Source of the DNA: Smittia aterrima
Taxonomy: Eukaryota > Arthropoda > Insecta > Diptera > Chironomidae
Reading direction: 5' to 3'
Assembly (NCBI GenBank): GCA_033063855.1
Contig: CP093830.1
Location: 16,554,854 to 16,618,853 of the forward strand
Length of the DNA stretch: 64,000 bases
Notes under the pieces: model-generated
Database searches by the model: none
The model's input: the letters and a program-made list of their open reading frames with translations, nothing else
Told to the model about the DNA's origin: nothing
In this document: positions 26,601 through 38,623 of the stretch, one piece after another
Numbering within the stretch: position 1 is the first letter of the stretch
Layout of the letters: every line of letters starts with the position of its first letter
Made by a program: the position numbers and the translations under genes

Positions 26601-29600
26601 ATCTAGTTTTGGTTTTGTTTTAGCGTTTTTAGGTTTTCTTACGAATTAACACGAACTCGAACTTTGAACTCATCCGGAATCCTAAAATGAAATGGAGAGA
26701 AAATCCAACGAAAAATGTTTTTGGTATTTTACTGTTTTCTGTGTAGCTTGGAGGTTTATTGCTTCTCTATGCAATGCAACAGAAAATACTCAAAAGATTA
26801 AATTTCTATCAAATTAAATCATATCATGAAAAGGATAAAAAAAAATTGAGAAAATATCTTTTTATGAACCCTAAAACGGAAAAAGATATCTTTCCTATCC
26901 CTTATGTACTTTACTAAACCAACTTGGAGCGAGAGAAAGCATTCAACAATATGATTTTTTTAAAAAAAGAAACTCAGAATATCGATGTAAGAAAAAAAGA
27001 TTGTTTTCGTGATTAACTTTTTTTATTTTAGAGGGTACTTAACTACATTTGGAGGTCAAGGTGTACTCAACTACTTTTTCAAAAGTACAGACAGACTAAC
27101 AGACAAAATTCGTTTTCGTTCTAACGAAAAAAGCCTTCAAAATCTTCAACAAAGTTTTCACGTCACGTCTCTAAGCAATTTCTTTCAATTTTCTTGATTC
27201 CCTTACATGTTTGTCTTTCAAACAGTGAAATTAAATGGATTCAGATACTCGCCTCCTATTTATGTTTTGATAATAGTCGTGTCATTGAAGGGATCTCTCA
27301 AGTCAAGTTTATTTTCCCAGGAATTATTTTACGCTTTACAAAGTTAAGAAGAAGCTCCGTTTCGAACCTTAATGAATTTGTAAATTTTATGTTGCTAAAG
27401 GTTTATTTGCTTGCTTGAATTTGAGGCAGTTAACAGACTGAAAAAAACATGAGGCCGGATAGAAGCTTTCGTAGTCATCAACAGACTAGGCTAGTCATGT
27501 TTTTCTGCCGCATTATCTGCTTCGTAACTTTGGGAAGACTTCGAGAAGTAAGTCGAACGGATGAATGAATGCGTGTGACGATAACTTTCTAGTAATTGTT
27601 CTCAGTTTACTACGAAAGGAACGAGCGAGTGGGAAAATTAGCACAAAATATGCCATGACAACGAAAACAAAACTTTCCACGACAGAGAAGTTTTTGTGTG
27701 ACAATGAAACTTTTATTTCAGTAGCTTCAAGCTTGACAATGCGTTTTTTTTATCGTTCACATATTCATGGATAAATTTGATGTGAAATACAAATTTCATT
27801 TCTAAGAGCAACGAACGACTGAATTTCGTTTAAAACTTGATAAAACTTTATCAGCATCGAGAAGCCCTAAAAACAGAAAAACCAACTCCCAGTCGAGTAG
27901 CGTTGTATGCGAATAAATTAAATATTAAGAGTTCAGAAGAATTGATAAGAAACTTTTTGGTAAATGGAAAGGAAACTAATTAAATTATAATTATATTTAC
28001 AACGAAGAGGTCACATGCGTGCATTCGACGTCTTATTTAAGCTAGAGCTTCAGTCTCATCCCACGAGATATTTTATATTTTGACGTCGAATCTTTTCAAT
28101 TAAATATCAAAAGCAGCAGCAAAACAAAGCGAATACACTAATGTGAATTCATTAAAAGCAAATTGAAAGCGAAAATAATCCCGAAAGGATTTAAGAATGA
28201 TTTTAAAAACATGCGAATAAAGGTGGAGGCCAAACGCAAAGCAAAGGAATTTAAAACAGTTTGTATTCCCTCCGAGGAGAGAAAAATCATAAAAATTGTG
28301 TCTAAAGAGTGAAAAGTTTTTAAAAGCTCAAAAATAAATGTTGTTTGGGTTGTTGTTGGTAAGAAAATCTTGTGACTCTTGTGTTAAGGTTTCCTCGTTT
28401 CTTTCTCGAGTGTCAAGAAGAAACTCTGAGGGGCGACCGGTAATTAATGACTGTTTCAACATCTGGTGCTTGAAGGTTTCTTTCTTTCTACAATTTGAAT
28501 CTATTTAAGTTCAATCGACGAGCGGAACATTTTCAGCTCTTGAAAATTGTTTCTGAAAACCCTCGCGAACTACGTAGAGAGTTAATTGTTTTGAATTAAT
28601 TTGTTAAGATATCCTTTGCGAAGAGAGAAGCGTCTCTTTTGTTTTTATCGCCAGACATAAATTATTTTTAATTAAATTTAATGCAATTAATGATAAAGAA
28701 AGCCAAGAAATGAAGTGTCGTCACTTACTCAGGTTTCAGGACATCTTCCGGCAACTTCAAGACACATCGTTGCCTTAAAATACCTTCCCACAGTTGAACT
28801 CCAATAATGCCGAAGATGAAAAAGACAAAGAAACACAAGAGCAGAACATTTCCGAGCATAGGCAAAGTGTCCAGCAACAGCATAACGAGAATTCTCATGC
28901 CTAGATAAATGAGAATGTTATAATCCGATGAGATAATAAAATTATGAAACTTTGACTTACTCGGAATTCTGTTGATTGCCCTCAGAGGTCTTAACACTCT
29001 AATAGTCCTAATAGCGGTCAAGTTTAAGTTCTCAACTTGTAAAAAGTATTCTAAAGCACCAGACATCACGATGAAAAAATCCAAGCGATTCCATGAGTCA
29101 GCGAGATAAGTTCCGCGACCCCATCCACCCATAGCGATCATTTTGATTGTCATTTCCAAAGAGAAAAATGCGAAAATAACGTCGTCGAAGATCTGAAAAG
29201 TGAGGAGAGAGTTGAGATTAAAAGGAAACTCTGATGATAAATTGAGAAACGTTATTTGGCAATTTCAGCACTTCATTTATTCTCTTGTGCATTAAATTAA
29301 CATCACGAAGAGAGTTTATGACTTTTTTCTCGTCTTCCCGAACCTTTTTTTCTATTTTCTCGTTTTTTCTTTGGGGATGAATGAAAATTGGTGTCATGAG
29401 CTGTTAGTTGGCCAATACGTGACTGGCATCGTTCCAATGAAAATTAATCAACGAAAGGACATCAACGTCTTCTATTGGCAAAAGCTTTTTTTGGCTCTCA
29501 CGATGACACATGAAGCGAATTTTCATTCAACAAGTGGAGAAAGCTTTTAGGACTAACCTGCAAGATCTTGCAGCGATTCTTCTCGCATTTGTCGTCAACG

Positions 29601-31705
29601 CATGGCTGGAACATTCCGAGTGTAATGCAGTTGAGTAGGATGACCAACATTGATATACGCTCGAACCACGTGTGAACGAAAATAAGAATTGTTAGACAAA
29701 GTTTGTCAGGAGGAGTCTTCAAATTTGGTTAAAGTTTTCTACGAAACAATAAACAAATTTAACCGCAATCAACGAAATTGAAACCGAAAGTTTAGTTCGA
29801 ATGAAACTTTCTATTTCTCAACCTTTTCAAGCTCTACGCTAATTCCTCAGTCAAAATTGGTTTCAATATCAAAGCTCCGCAGGCTCCAGACAAATTTGAT
29901 TGATCAATTGAGAAAGAAAATTTTACTCTCAAAAAGAAAATCGAATTTAAACGATGAAAACCTAATTAGAAAATGAGTTTTAAATACTGTTTCCAATTGA
30001 ATCTTTTCGTAATTAGGTTCGCAAGCAATTTTTAAACCTTTTCTGTTATTTTCCAGGGAATTGATCAATTTGATTGACAAGCGTCGTTCTTCTCAAATTC
30101 GTTAAAGCTCAATGTCTCAAGCCAATAAAAGAAAATCCCTACGATTTCGCTTACAGTATCACGAGCTGTGGATTAAGTAAATGAATGACTGAAGGCTGAA
30201 GGAGAAAACAGTCAATTAAGGTGAGCTCTGTTTTCCGGGACCGCAATAAATATTCTCAATAAAATAATATTTAATTAGTCGAGGAGAGGAGAAATAAATC
30301 CTAAACTTCCCATAAAACTCAATTTAACATTTCTCTTCGCTCGCGGCTTTCAAAAGAAATTCCTATTAAAATGATAAATGACCGAAAACTCAAAATCAAA
30401 AGCAAGTCGAATAGGAAAAAGTTTAGATTCTTGCGAAGAAACTCCATAAATTTTTCAGGGAATGTCAAAAAATATTCTTGTTAAGCTGATGTTTTAAAAA
30501 GAAGAAAAAGAAACAAGATTGTTAAAAAGAAATTCCTCTCTTTATGCTTTAAAATGTTTAAATTTTTTTTTTGAAGATAAAGCTTCAACCACAGCAATCG
30601 TTGTTTAACAGAACCTTTTTACGATTATTACTCTCATTAACATATTTCAAATTCTCCTGTTGCTACCGCCAATGGAGCAATGGTGTCTACGAAATTCTCC
30701 CTCGCAAATTATATCGAGGAGAACGGAGAAACTGTTTTTAATGATGATGGTAAGCTTTGCCCAATTTCGTGGAGAAAATTATTTTCTTGCATTACTCTCC
30801 TCTCCTAGCGTAAAGCGATTGCTTATCGAGCTAAATCATGAAAAGTGAGATGTAATTTCATTAAAAAGCATTTTCGCTATCTGGCTGTTCGCCATGAGAT
30901 TTTCTGAGAAATATGAAACACTTTTCACTTTCCGCAAAGCTTTCGCGCCATCAAATTAAGTGTTCAAATGGAACAGAAATAAATCTTTTCCTTTCGTTTT
31001 TTTTATTCTCGAACAAGACTAATGGATTCAATGGAAAAACTTTTCTTGGAAAAGCAATTAAAGTTGTGATTGATTGCATCGGAATGTACAACGAGAGTTG
31101 CTAATCTTAAGACGACGAAGGGTTGCGCCACTACATTATCAATCTAGCTTAGAAGCTTGAAAGGTGAAATTGGAAAGTTTCATTCTTAAGATTGGACGAC
31201 ACAACTATGGATTGGTGATGAGCTTGAGACACCAGCTTCTTGGTCTCGCATCTTGACTTAAGTATTTGAATGAGAACTCCACAAATCCAGGATATGGAAG
31301 GTTCGGTTGTCCAGATGATGTGCTTGTCGTGTCATCTCCGCTACAAGTGCTTGAGCGACTGCCAGTGCTTATATCACCCGACGAAGTTGACGGAGAAGAC
31401 TTGTTACTCCGTCTCCTTGCATTTGCCGATCCGCTCAAACTTTCACGTTTCTGTCCATTAAATGTCATGCCGCCGTAATAATTTATGTTGTCAGCACCGT
31501 CAGCCACATTGTAATAGCTGCAGTCGCTTGCTCGACGACGCTGAAGATTCGCGGCCGTTAGCGAATTCTTCTGCGGCTGTTTATTTTTAACGCTATTGTT
31601 TCGGACGAAATTGCTGTTGTTGGACATTTTAGCAGCAGCTCCTCCGGGCTGTTGAAAATTCGTTTCACTTTCCAAATCAGATTCGGAATAAGTGTTGTAA
31701 AGCAT
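8651..31705 (-). CDS. Ca-alpha1T: T-type (Cav3) voltage-gated calcium channel alpha1 subunit
   Basis: Exons in order (minus strand): 31705-31209, 29669-29558, 29192-28961, 28900-28729, 24286-24165, 23570-23416, 23228-23136, 22103-21862, 20733-20352, 20178-20002, 19905-19247, 18781-18572, then 16738-16624 or 15026-14861, 13321-12644, 12589-10886, 10835-10179, 10090-8651. Phases agree throughout; the product is about 2548 or 2565 aa. It has four 6-helix domains. The selectivity residues read E (ISLEGW), E (LTQEDW), D (SSRDGW), D (TGDNWNG), and EEDD is the T-type signature. The S4 segments carry regular Arg/Lys repeats. After IS6, QFSETKKREMERMRQERARF and the following basic helix match the T-type gating brake. 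It mediates low-voltage-activated Ca2+ entry in excitable cells. The exon 1/2 junction lacks GT-AG signals. The alternative Cav1/Cav2 and sodium channel assignments do not fit the pore. Confidence 0.95.
12590..12643 (-). other. 54-nt in-frame intron or optional coding segment in Cav3
   Basis: The segment begins GTAAGT and ends TTTACAG, is 54 nt (18 codons) and contains no in-frame stop. It lies in the II-III cytoplasmic linker. Spliced or retained, the channel frame stays open; retained, it adds VSQSRKTKETNDKSLFLQ. Strong splice signals favour removal. Confidence 0.7.
14861..15026 (-). CDS. Ca-alpha1T: Cav3 alternative turret exon, long form (5 Cys)
   Basis: This 166-nt exon runs from acceptor TTTGTAG|C to donor CAA|GTAAGT. 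It encodes ILGMYLFGGKFC through TVTVFQ, that is the end of IIS5, the extracellular turret and the start of the pore helix of domain II. It carries five cysteines between the helix and pore. It joins exon 18781-18572 (ending AG, giving Ser) and exon 13321-12644. It is the downstream one of two homologous exons; 166 = 3x55+1, so including both would shift the frame. Confidence 0.9.
16624..16738 (-). CDS. Ca-alpha1T: Cav3 alternative turret exon, short form (3 Cys)
   Basis: This 115-nt exon runs from acceptor TTTAG|T to donor CCAG|GTTAGA. It encodes ILGMNLFGCKFC through LVTVFQ, homologous at both ends to the long form but 17 residues shorter and with three cysteines. It has the same entry and exit phases (1 nt completing a Ser codon, ending in phase 0), so either exon alone keeps the frame while both or neither break it. 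Confidence 0.9.
24287..28728 (-). other. 4.4-kb intron in domain I of the Cav3 gene
   Basis: This intron separates the IS5 exon from the extracellular-loop exon. The donor (CCTGA|GTAAGT) and acceptor (CCGTAG|C) are good. It contains only short frames with no recognisable protein, and I see no nested gene, tRNA or transposon. Its size, compared with the 50-70 nt introns of neighbouring genes, suggests room for regulatory elements. Confidence 0.5.
29670..31208 (-). other. Intron between Cav3 N-terminal exon and domain I
   Basis: A 1.5-kb stretch without recognisable coding sequence. Its ends are not GT-AG in any frame-compatible arrangement I could find; AT at 31208-31207 and AC at 29671-29670 would give an exact join. 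A microexon hidden here remains possible. Confidence 0.4.
31209..31705 (-). CDS. Ca-alpha1T: First coding exon of the Cav3 gene (cytoplasmic N-terminus)
   Basis: Starts at the ATG at 31705 and encodes about 165 residues, mostly Ser/Asn/Gln-rich, ending with SWCLKLITNP, which is the conserved stretch just before the first helix of domain I in T-type channels. The frame meets a TAG at 31207-31205 immediately after NP, so the exon must end here, yet no good GT donor is present. See the findings for a possible AT-AC junction. Upstream untranslated exons are not resolved. Confidence 0.75.
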
Positions 31706-34700
31706 GTTGTTAGTTCATTTACGTTGAATCAATTCAATTTAACTTGTGACTTCAAAAGCACCGGCTCCGGTTTTGTGTTTGTCAATCTGTCGTGTGCTCA
31801 ATGAATTGATATTTCTATCTCGTCAAGCACAATCTTGTTCTAGGTGATTGACTGGAATGAAACGAAAATTTTGATTTATTGTCGAATTTTTTTGGGAATG
31901 ATGAGGATGAGAGAAGTTTTTAATTAAAACGAAGTTATCAGGATTTGCCAGCAAGGAGACAGACAGTGATGAGAAGTTTGGGTTTCTATCTTTCCATGAT
32001 TTTTTGAACTTCTAGACACTCACGAAATCTGCCCAGAGAATCGTCCAATTGACATCACAAATTGTTATTAATTTTCGAGGCTCATAAGAGAAAATTAATC
32101 AGCTTTTGCCAGATTGGAAACTTAAGACACTAACTTAACTTCTTCATGGGTTTCCCTTTTGTCAGTGTCCTCAACAAACAAATTATAATTTATAATGATC
32201 TAATGTGTTTGTTATAAACTCTTGGGATTAAAAATTAATTAAACGGATCTCATACATTCTCACACTTTGTCGTCCATCTTCGCTTTGTAAGTTTTATAGC
32301 TTTCGAGTTGATGATGTGAACTCGAGGAGCAAATTCAATTGAATTCGAATGTAAATTTGATGGTTCTCATGTTGCTTGATGGTGTCGCCAAACAAGGAAG
32401 TTAAATTGAATCGAAGGAGATCTGAAACGAAGGAGAAGAATCGATAAGTTCTCGAATGTTGCGGCAAAAATTCATTCGCAGTCAAAAATATCTAAGCAAC
32501 ATCAACCTCACAGTCATCATCATCATTTCCCATCGTTCTGTTGCCATGGGATAAAAGTTTAAGCTTGATTATGATATGCCGCAAATGTATTCAATCCCTC
32601 TGCTTAAGCCTTAACGACACATTCTGTAAACAGCAGTTAGGCTGACTACACAACAAGAGAACAATTCTCAATGGATTCCTTTGTTACTTTATCAGATAAG
32701 TACACACGTCTAGTCACCCCTAACGATGTTGAGTCCTGATGATAAAAATGATCTGCGTTTGAGACCGGAAACTCGAAAAAAAAACGTTGCTATGCGATAT
32801 CTCACGATGATTTACATGGATTAAAAGCATTTCGATCAATGGAAAACGCCCCTGAGACTCAAACGAATATGAAAAATCACTTTACGCTCATAATGCGTCG
32901 CCACTTTCATTATCAGCCATGGCAAGTGATGAAGGATTTATGTAAAATTTTCTAGCTCGGAAAACTTCTCTCGCTTGAATTATTTTTTTCCAAAGCAATA
33001 AGTCTTTCATTTCTTGTATCGAACACCACACGAAACAAGCAGCACCTGATTAAAATTTCCAAAAAGGCTTCTCTTGTGAAACATGAGGGAAAGGAAATTT
33101 GATAGAAAATTTTGTTTGCTGTTTAGATAAAATCCAGTTCATCATCATAAAAGTTTAATTCCCCCATCCAGTTCCCTAACCTTTCTGCTAAGTTTTGGGT
33201 GAAGGAACGTATCGATCTGACTTGGCGCCGTGCGGTCTCGTCTCGGAGAGAACGAACTTACAGAACGAGACGTCGGCAATAGGTCGCACGTTCGTTGCTT
33301 GAACCTTTTTTCTATTCCAAATGATGCTTTGAAATACCAAACAAGATCATAATGAAATTTAAATAATTTGGTGAGTGATCCTGAACTAGGTCAGGTCAAA
33401 GTTACTTTCCGGATAAAAACCCTTCACAAGATTAGAAATAATTGATTTTGTCTTTAGCTTCTGACAACTTTTATTTTCTGCAAGTGATTGCCATGAGAGA
33501 AGTTCTTGATTTTCCTTTCGCTCGGGTTTGAGTCGTGACGAAGTGTTTTGTACCCAGAATCAGCTTTTCTTACGCTACCCTTCTCCTTCACAAACAAATA
33601 TACAATTTGTGTGACTTTTTGCTGAGAATAAAAACTTTGAATCTGAAAGAGATTTTTGCAGACTTTGAATTGTTAAAATCTAAACTAAAGTCGTTCATCA
33701 CTGAACAAAAAAAGTTTCAATTTATCAAAATAATTTGACGGTGATTTCAAAATAAAAAAATCTTAAATCACCGAAATTCTCGGTTCTCTCTATCGTCGAT
33801 AAAGCCTTGTTGACAAGGAGGTCGTTATTGTATTATCCCAACACGATTTCTATTCAATAAAGATTTCTCCCTCTTTCGCAGTGTAATTTATGATCCCCGG
33901 ATAGAGAATGGCAATTTTCGTTGATTATTCTTCAAGAGAGCGTATCGACGAGAAAAACATTTCTCAAAATTGTTTTTATCGGACTTCGATGAGATTCGGG
34001 TTCGAATTCATCACCTGAACTAGTTCGCACGATTTCCAATGATAACAAACGGAAGAAAGGGACATTTATTCCTGTGAGATTGACATCATTTATTCGAGGA
34101 AATCCTTTCTTTCTTTAAATATTTGACCTTAGAAAGGAAAAATTCCTTTCCCTTCTTTTTTACGTGAGTAACGAACAACAAAATCCGTTATAACAAATTT
34201 TCTTGACACTTGACGCTATCAATCAAAGCTTTAGAAGGGAAGAAATCTACTCGATTTCTTGACAGACATTGAAAAAGTCTAGCCGATGAGCTGTAAATTG
34301 ACATTCTCGCAGAGACGACAAAAACATCAAACGAGATGACTCGTTCAAGTATAAAATGATTTCCTAATGTAATTTAAGAGATACGTGTGAGAGCGGGGCA
34401 AAGAGATTTGCAGAATGTAAATCATCAAAATGTCGACGAAACAAATAAACCATGTCGGCATCTCTATCTTCGAAAGAACGAGATAAGTCGTTCGAGGCTT
34501 GTCTTCTTTCTGTCTCTAGCATGTTTATTTATCTTTCACCGATTTTCTCGTCTGTTTATCTCGAGATATGGAAAGTTTATTTGCTCATACGATTACTTGG
34601 ATTATTTCCTTTAGGTTTCCATTACTTTCGTTCAATGCCTTGATCAAACAACATAGAAATATGAAATTGTTGTACTTAGAAGAAGTTAGTTTAGAAATAT

Positions 34701-37437
34701 GAATCAATAAATAATTTTTTTTTCTTCTTAATGATGAACATCTGAGGAAAATTAATTTTCAAGAGAATTTTAAAGATTCCCCTTCTGGGACTTCACTCCA
34801 CTCATTACTTTGTTTAATAATCTTCACATAAACGAGACATCATCCCTCTTATCATAATTAAATCGTTTCCATGTCTCGAGATTGACTAAAATGATATTTA
34901 CTTTGGATCTGAAGTCGTGCAAGTGATTTTCTTAACACAAAAAAAAATCCCAAGTCATTCTTCTACGCTCGAGAAGTTAAATTGAAAATTAGCTTCTTAT
35001 CTGAATAAATTGTATGACGAGAGCGAATATGCTTCTTAGATTCTAAGACTTAGAAGAACTTTCTGCTTTAGAAGTTAAAGGAGATTGCGGAGAAAAAATA
35101 ATTATTTCCTTACACGCAAAAGCTGAAACGAAAAACGAACTTTCTCATGCAAAATCATCACAGGAATTACTCCCATGATGATATCTCATGAATGAAATTG
35201 AATCTAAGTCTTCTCGTAGTGGAGCTGACGACGTTGAATCAAGTGAAACGGAAATCTCTTTCTCGGACCTGTTCCATGATCTTCTACCTTGAATCTTCTT
35301 AAACTTTTCCCTGAGGTTGAGCGAGGGAGGATTTCAATTTTCGAGAAAGCTCCTCTCATGCTTTTAATTTGATTTAAAAGCTTCTTTGAATCAAAACCTT
35401 TGATTTAAAATAAATATTTCGGGTCTTAAGAGAACGAAGTTTTTTGTCTTCTTACTTTTTCGATTATGTTGAAATGATTTCACGGAATCAACTCATAGAC
35501 TTGAATGTTTACGTTTTTTTCATCAATTTACTGACTCAACCGCTTTATGAATCAGAAGAATAATCAATGAGTAAATTATCTATCGAGAAAAATATTCGTT
35601 ACTAGTAAAATCTCAAATATCTTTGGGCTAATGATGAATCTACGAAAAACATTAATTAAGGCCACGTTTAAGTATCTGCAATTGAAATCGTAATGAGGAT
35701 AATAAAATTCTCAAATTTTTTACGTTGTTTGATTTGAAGCTCTCGGACCGCTAATTCCAAAGAGTTAAGTAATTAAAATTTGTTTTAATGACTTTGAAAT
35801 TATTTTCTACCAAATAAGAAGCACTCTTAGTGCGAGAGACATTTCTAGATCACTTCGAAATGGAATCGACACGTAGTTTCCTTCCTCTTTCTATAAAGTG
35901 TCAGAAAGGAATTTTTTTATTTTCCAAACCGCGCAAGAACACCTGAGAAAATTGTTTCGTGCCACTTGAACGCATATTTTTAGAGCATTTGAGATTCGAA
36001 TTATTTTTCTTTTGCTCACACGTTGCCTCTTCACCCAAAAATACTCCAGACGTTCCTCCATAAATTTGTGTTGTTTTACGACTATCGATTATATTGCTGT
36101 TTCTCGTTTAAGAGAAATATTTTCTAGATAAATTAGCCAAGGCGACAGAGCCGTCTTTTAAAAGAAATTATTTGAGCTAACAAACAGACGAAAACAATTC
36201 TTATCGAATCACTTTAATTGAAATGAAATATTCTCATCAACGCTTTGATATTCAAACTAATTTGTAAGTGGAAGTTGAAAAATCCTTTCAAAGCAAATGA
36301 TATCGACTTGATTAGAAATCGATTTTGATTCAATAAAACGATTGTAATGGACGTGTGGCCGAGTTTATTGCTGCATAATTAAACACAAACGGTCTATTAA
36401 TTGCAACATGGCGCTGACTGAGAAAATCGACTGGCTCACTCCACAAAAAGTTGCACCGCACAACACTTGTTACATTATCCGCATTTTTCTTCTCGCCACA
36501 CATGTGAACGAAATATTTTTCGAAAACTCATTTATTACCTAGCACAATTGGAGAAAAAAAAAGAGCGAAACAAATTAAACATCGATTTGCTCGATGTTCG
36601 ATCGTGGAAAACCAGACGCTGCTGAATTTTTCAATACACATTTGTCGATTTCGATCGCGATCGTTTGTGTAATTTTCGCTTTGTTTTCACTAAGCTAACG
36701 ATAATGACTTTGTCTTTTGCAATGAGATCTTTATTTGTCCTTTAGGAGAAAAACTTTTCACTTACGTGTTTTTATTTTTCCTTAGTTTTCTTTTTAACAA
36801 AAAAAGGGATTTTTTTTCTCTTTGCACTTTTAAATATTTTGTTTTCCCTTTAAAACTTTTAAATTCAATTTTCACAAATTTTTTTTGGTTCACTTTTACG
36901 TTGAAATCTTTTTTTGATTAAGATTTTTCTTTTTTCACAAGAAATTCCTTTCAATTCGCACGTCGCTGGCGTAAAATAAAAAAAAAACGTTCACTCGCAC
37001 GCAACGAGCTCGAGAACAGAAGAATTGCAAGACGAGAGATGAGAATGGAGACGGAAAAATTATTCAAGAGACGATTAAAAATTAATAAATATGCTTTCTC
37101 CTTTGCTCTGCCTATAATCCTCGTTGGCCTGGGTGCGGTGGACCGAAAATTCTTTTCTCCTCTTATACACACTGAAAAATCTATATTTGCACAATAATCC
37201 AAAATTGTATTTTCTTTCACTTCAACACCGTCCGCTTTCGAGCGAAAAAAAAGTTTCTCTTGCTTGTAATAACTGATAAAATGTTGATTTTATTTTTCTC
37301 CTCATTTTCTCACATTTTACTGATTTTTCTTTTTTCTCATCTTGTCTGTTTGCAGTTGTGAAAAAATTAAGACTGAAAAAACAGCTCACTGGGGGACCAC
37401 GAAAACCAAGCAAACATTAACGGACGAACGCTGGAAA

Positions 37438-37448
37438 CTAACTGAAAA
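37438..37448 (-). promoter_or_regulatory. Candidate initiator for the Cav3 transcript
   Basis: On the minus strand a TCAGTTAG initiator match (A+1 at 37443) is followed by CCAGCGTTCGTCC, a composition common in dipteran 5' leaders. No TATA box is evident. The assignment to the channel gene, which would need a roughly 5.7-kb 5' intron, is a guess. Confidence 0.2.
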
Positions 37449-38522
37449 ACTGTGAAAATCGTATGAAAATAGACGAAAGCTCGCCGAAAGTTCAGCGCAT
37501 GTCAAATGAAAATTCGATCAGTTTGAGCTCAGAAGAGAAAGAGAGATGAGAGTTTAACATAAAGAGAATATTTCTTATGATGCAACAGTTGGGAAGTCGA
37601 GCTTTAATATTCCTAAAAAGTTAAATCGATAATTCAAAGTGAAAAGATGAAAATGACGATGATTGTCATCGACCTGATTATTTCCATGAAGAATTTCTTG
37701 TTGTCTTGGCAAGAAAGTTTAATGAAGTTTCCCTTAAAAACTCACATCACATTCAACAGATATTTTCGTAAGAGTTTCTCTTGAAAACTCAAAAAAAAGG
37801 GGGAAAATATTCAACAGTTTCCACCTCTCGCTTTATAACATTCTTCCCCCATAATTCTCTTCCATTCTTCGCTTACCGTAAGAGTTATTATAAAAAAAAT
37901 ATCTGGCTCTGAAATAAAATACACAAAAGCGGTTGTTGCTTGTAGGTTGAGCTTTCCGTAAGATACAAGACATTTATAATTCATTTAAAATGCCAAACCA
38001 TCTTATGAGACGAAATTGAAAGCGAAAATGTTTTAAAGCCATTTCAGGAGACACATAAATAATCTTGCTAAGTGATGAGTAGTTGTGTTTACAATAATTT
38101 TCTTCCATCTCGTAAATCATTTAAAATAAATCCTGTTAACGTATGCCATGGCCCTTGGGTTAAAATATTGCTCACCAAATGCTTCTATCGGGGACGAAGT
38201 TGAGTGGGTGGGGAAGAGCGACGCACACAAATGGAACAAAATCCCACTAAACATGAAGAAGGTTGAGGAGAAACGGAAGGTTGTAGATCGTTGAGGTTAA
38301 AACGACTTTTTTTTCGTCATCGACTTTCCGCATGAAAATCCCTTTACTTGAATAATTTCTTTCTTCACTCTTCGATTAGATTGAAGTGAATGTGTGAGTC
38401 GTCTTTCCAACGAAGTAGATAATTTCACAGACAATTCACCTACTTTGCCGCTTTGGGTTATCTCGTATGACTGTCTAACGACATTTGGCTTCTGATAACT
38501 CGTTGGTAAACATCCAAACGAA

Positions 38523-38556
38523 TATAACAAAAAGCCTGGAGAGATTCTCATTCAGT
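38523..38556 (+). promoter_or_regulatory. Core promoter of lipocalin 1 (TATA + Inr)
   Basis: TATAAC at 38523 is followed by TCAGTT with its A at 38554, 31 nt downstream, the expected TATA-to-initiator spacing. The ATG follows 70 nt after the predicted start site. Confidence 0.55.
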
Positions 38557-38623
38557 TGAATTCAGAATTCTCCGCCGTGACCTGAAAACTTCAGAAATTT
38601 AATCAAAAAAATAATTTGAAAGC

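Larger units (their letters stand above)
31706..38623. other. Non-coding region upstream of the Cav3 gene
   Basis: Nearly 7 kb with no recognisable protein-coding gene on either strand. It likely carries the promoter, 5' untranslated exons and regulatory elements of the Cav3 gene, and ends at the promoter of the first lipocalin. Locally GC-richer stretches occur near 33220-33300 and 36990-37160. No tRNA or mobile element was found. Confidence 0.45.

Noticed and set aside
25894..27418. Several 60-90 codon frames inside the large Cav3 intron
   Set aside because: No ATG-led frame with family resemblance, no splice-compatible extension and no codon pattern; expected by chance in this length.
27443..27504. 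Inverted repeat AAAAACATGA ... TCATGTTTTT as a possible hairpin RNA
   Set aside because: The paired arms are only 10 bp with a 42-nt unpaired loop, too weak for a microRNA precursor.
8651..31705. Voltage-gated sodium, Cav1/Cav2 or NALCN channel identity
   Set aside because: The pore residues read E-E-D-D and the IS6 linker has the T-type gating brake; Cav1/2 would give EEEE, sodium channels DEKA and NALCN EEKE.
36350..36372. GTGGCCGAG, an A-box-like start of a tRNA-Leu/Ser gene
   Set aside because: No matching anticodon arm, B box or 3' acceptor strand follows within 90 nt, so no cloverleaf can be drawn.
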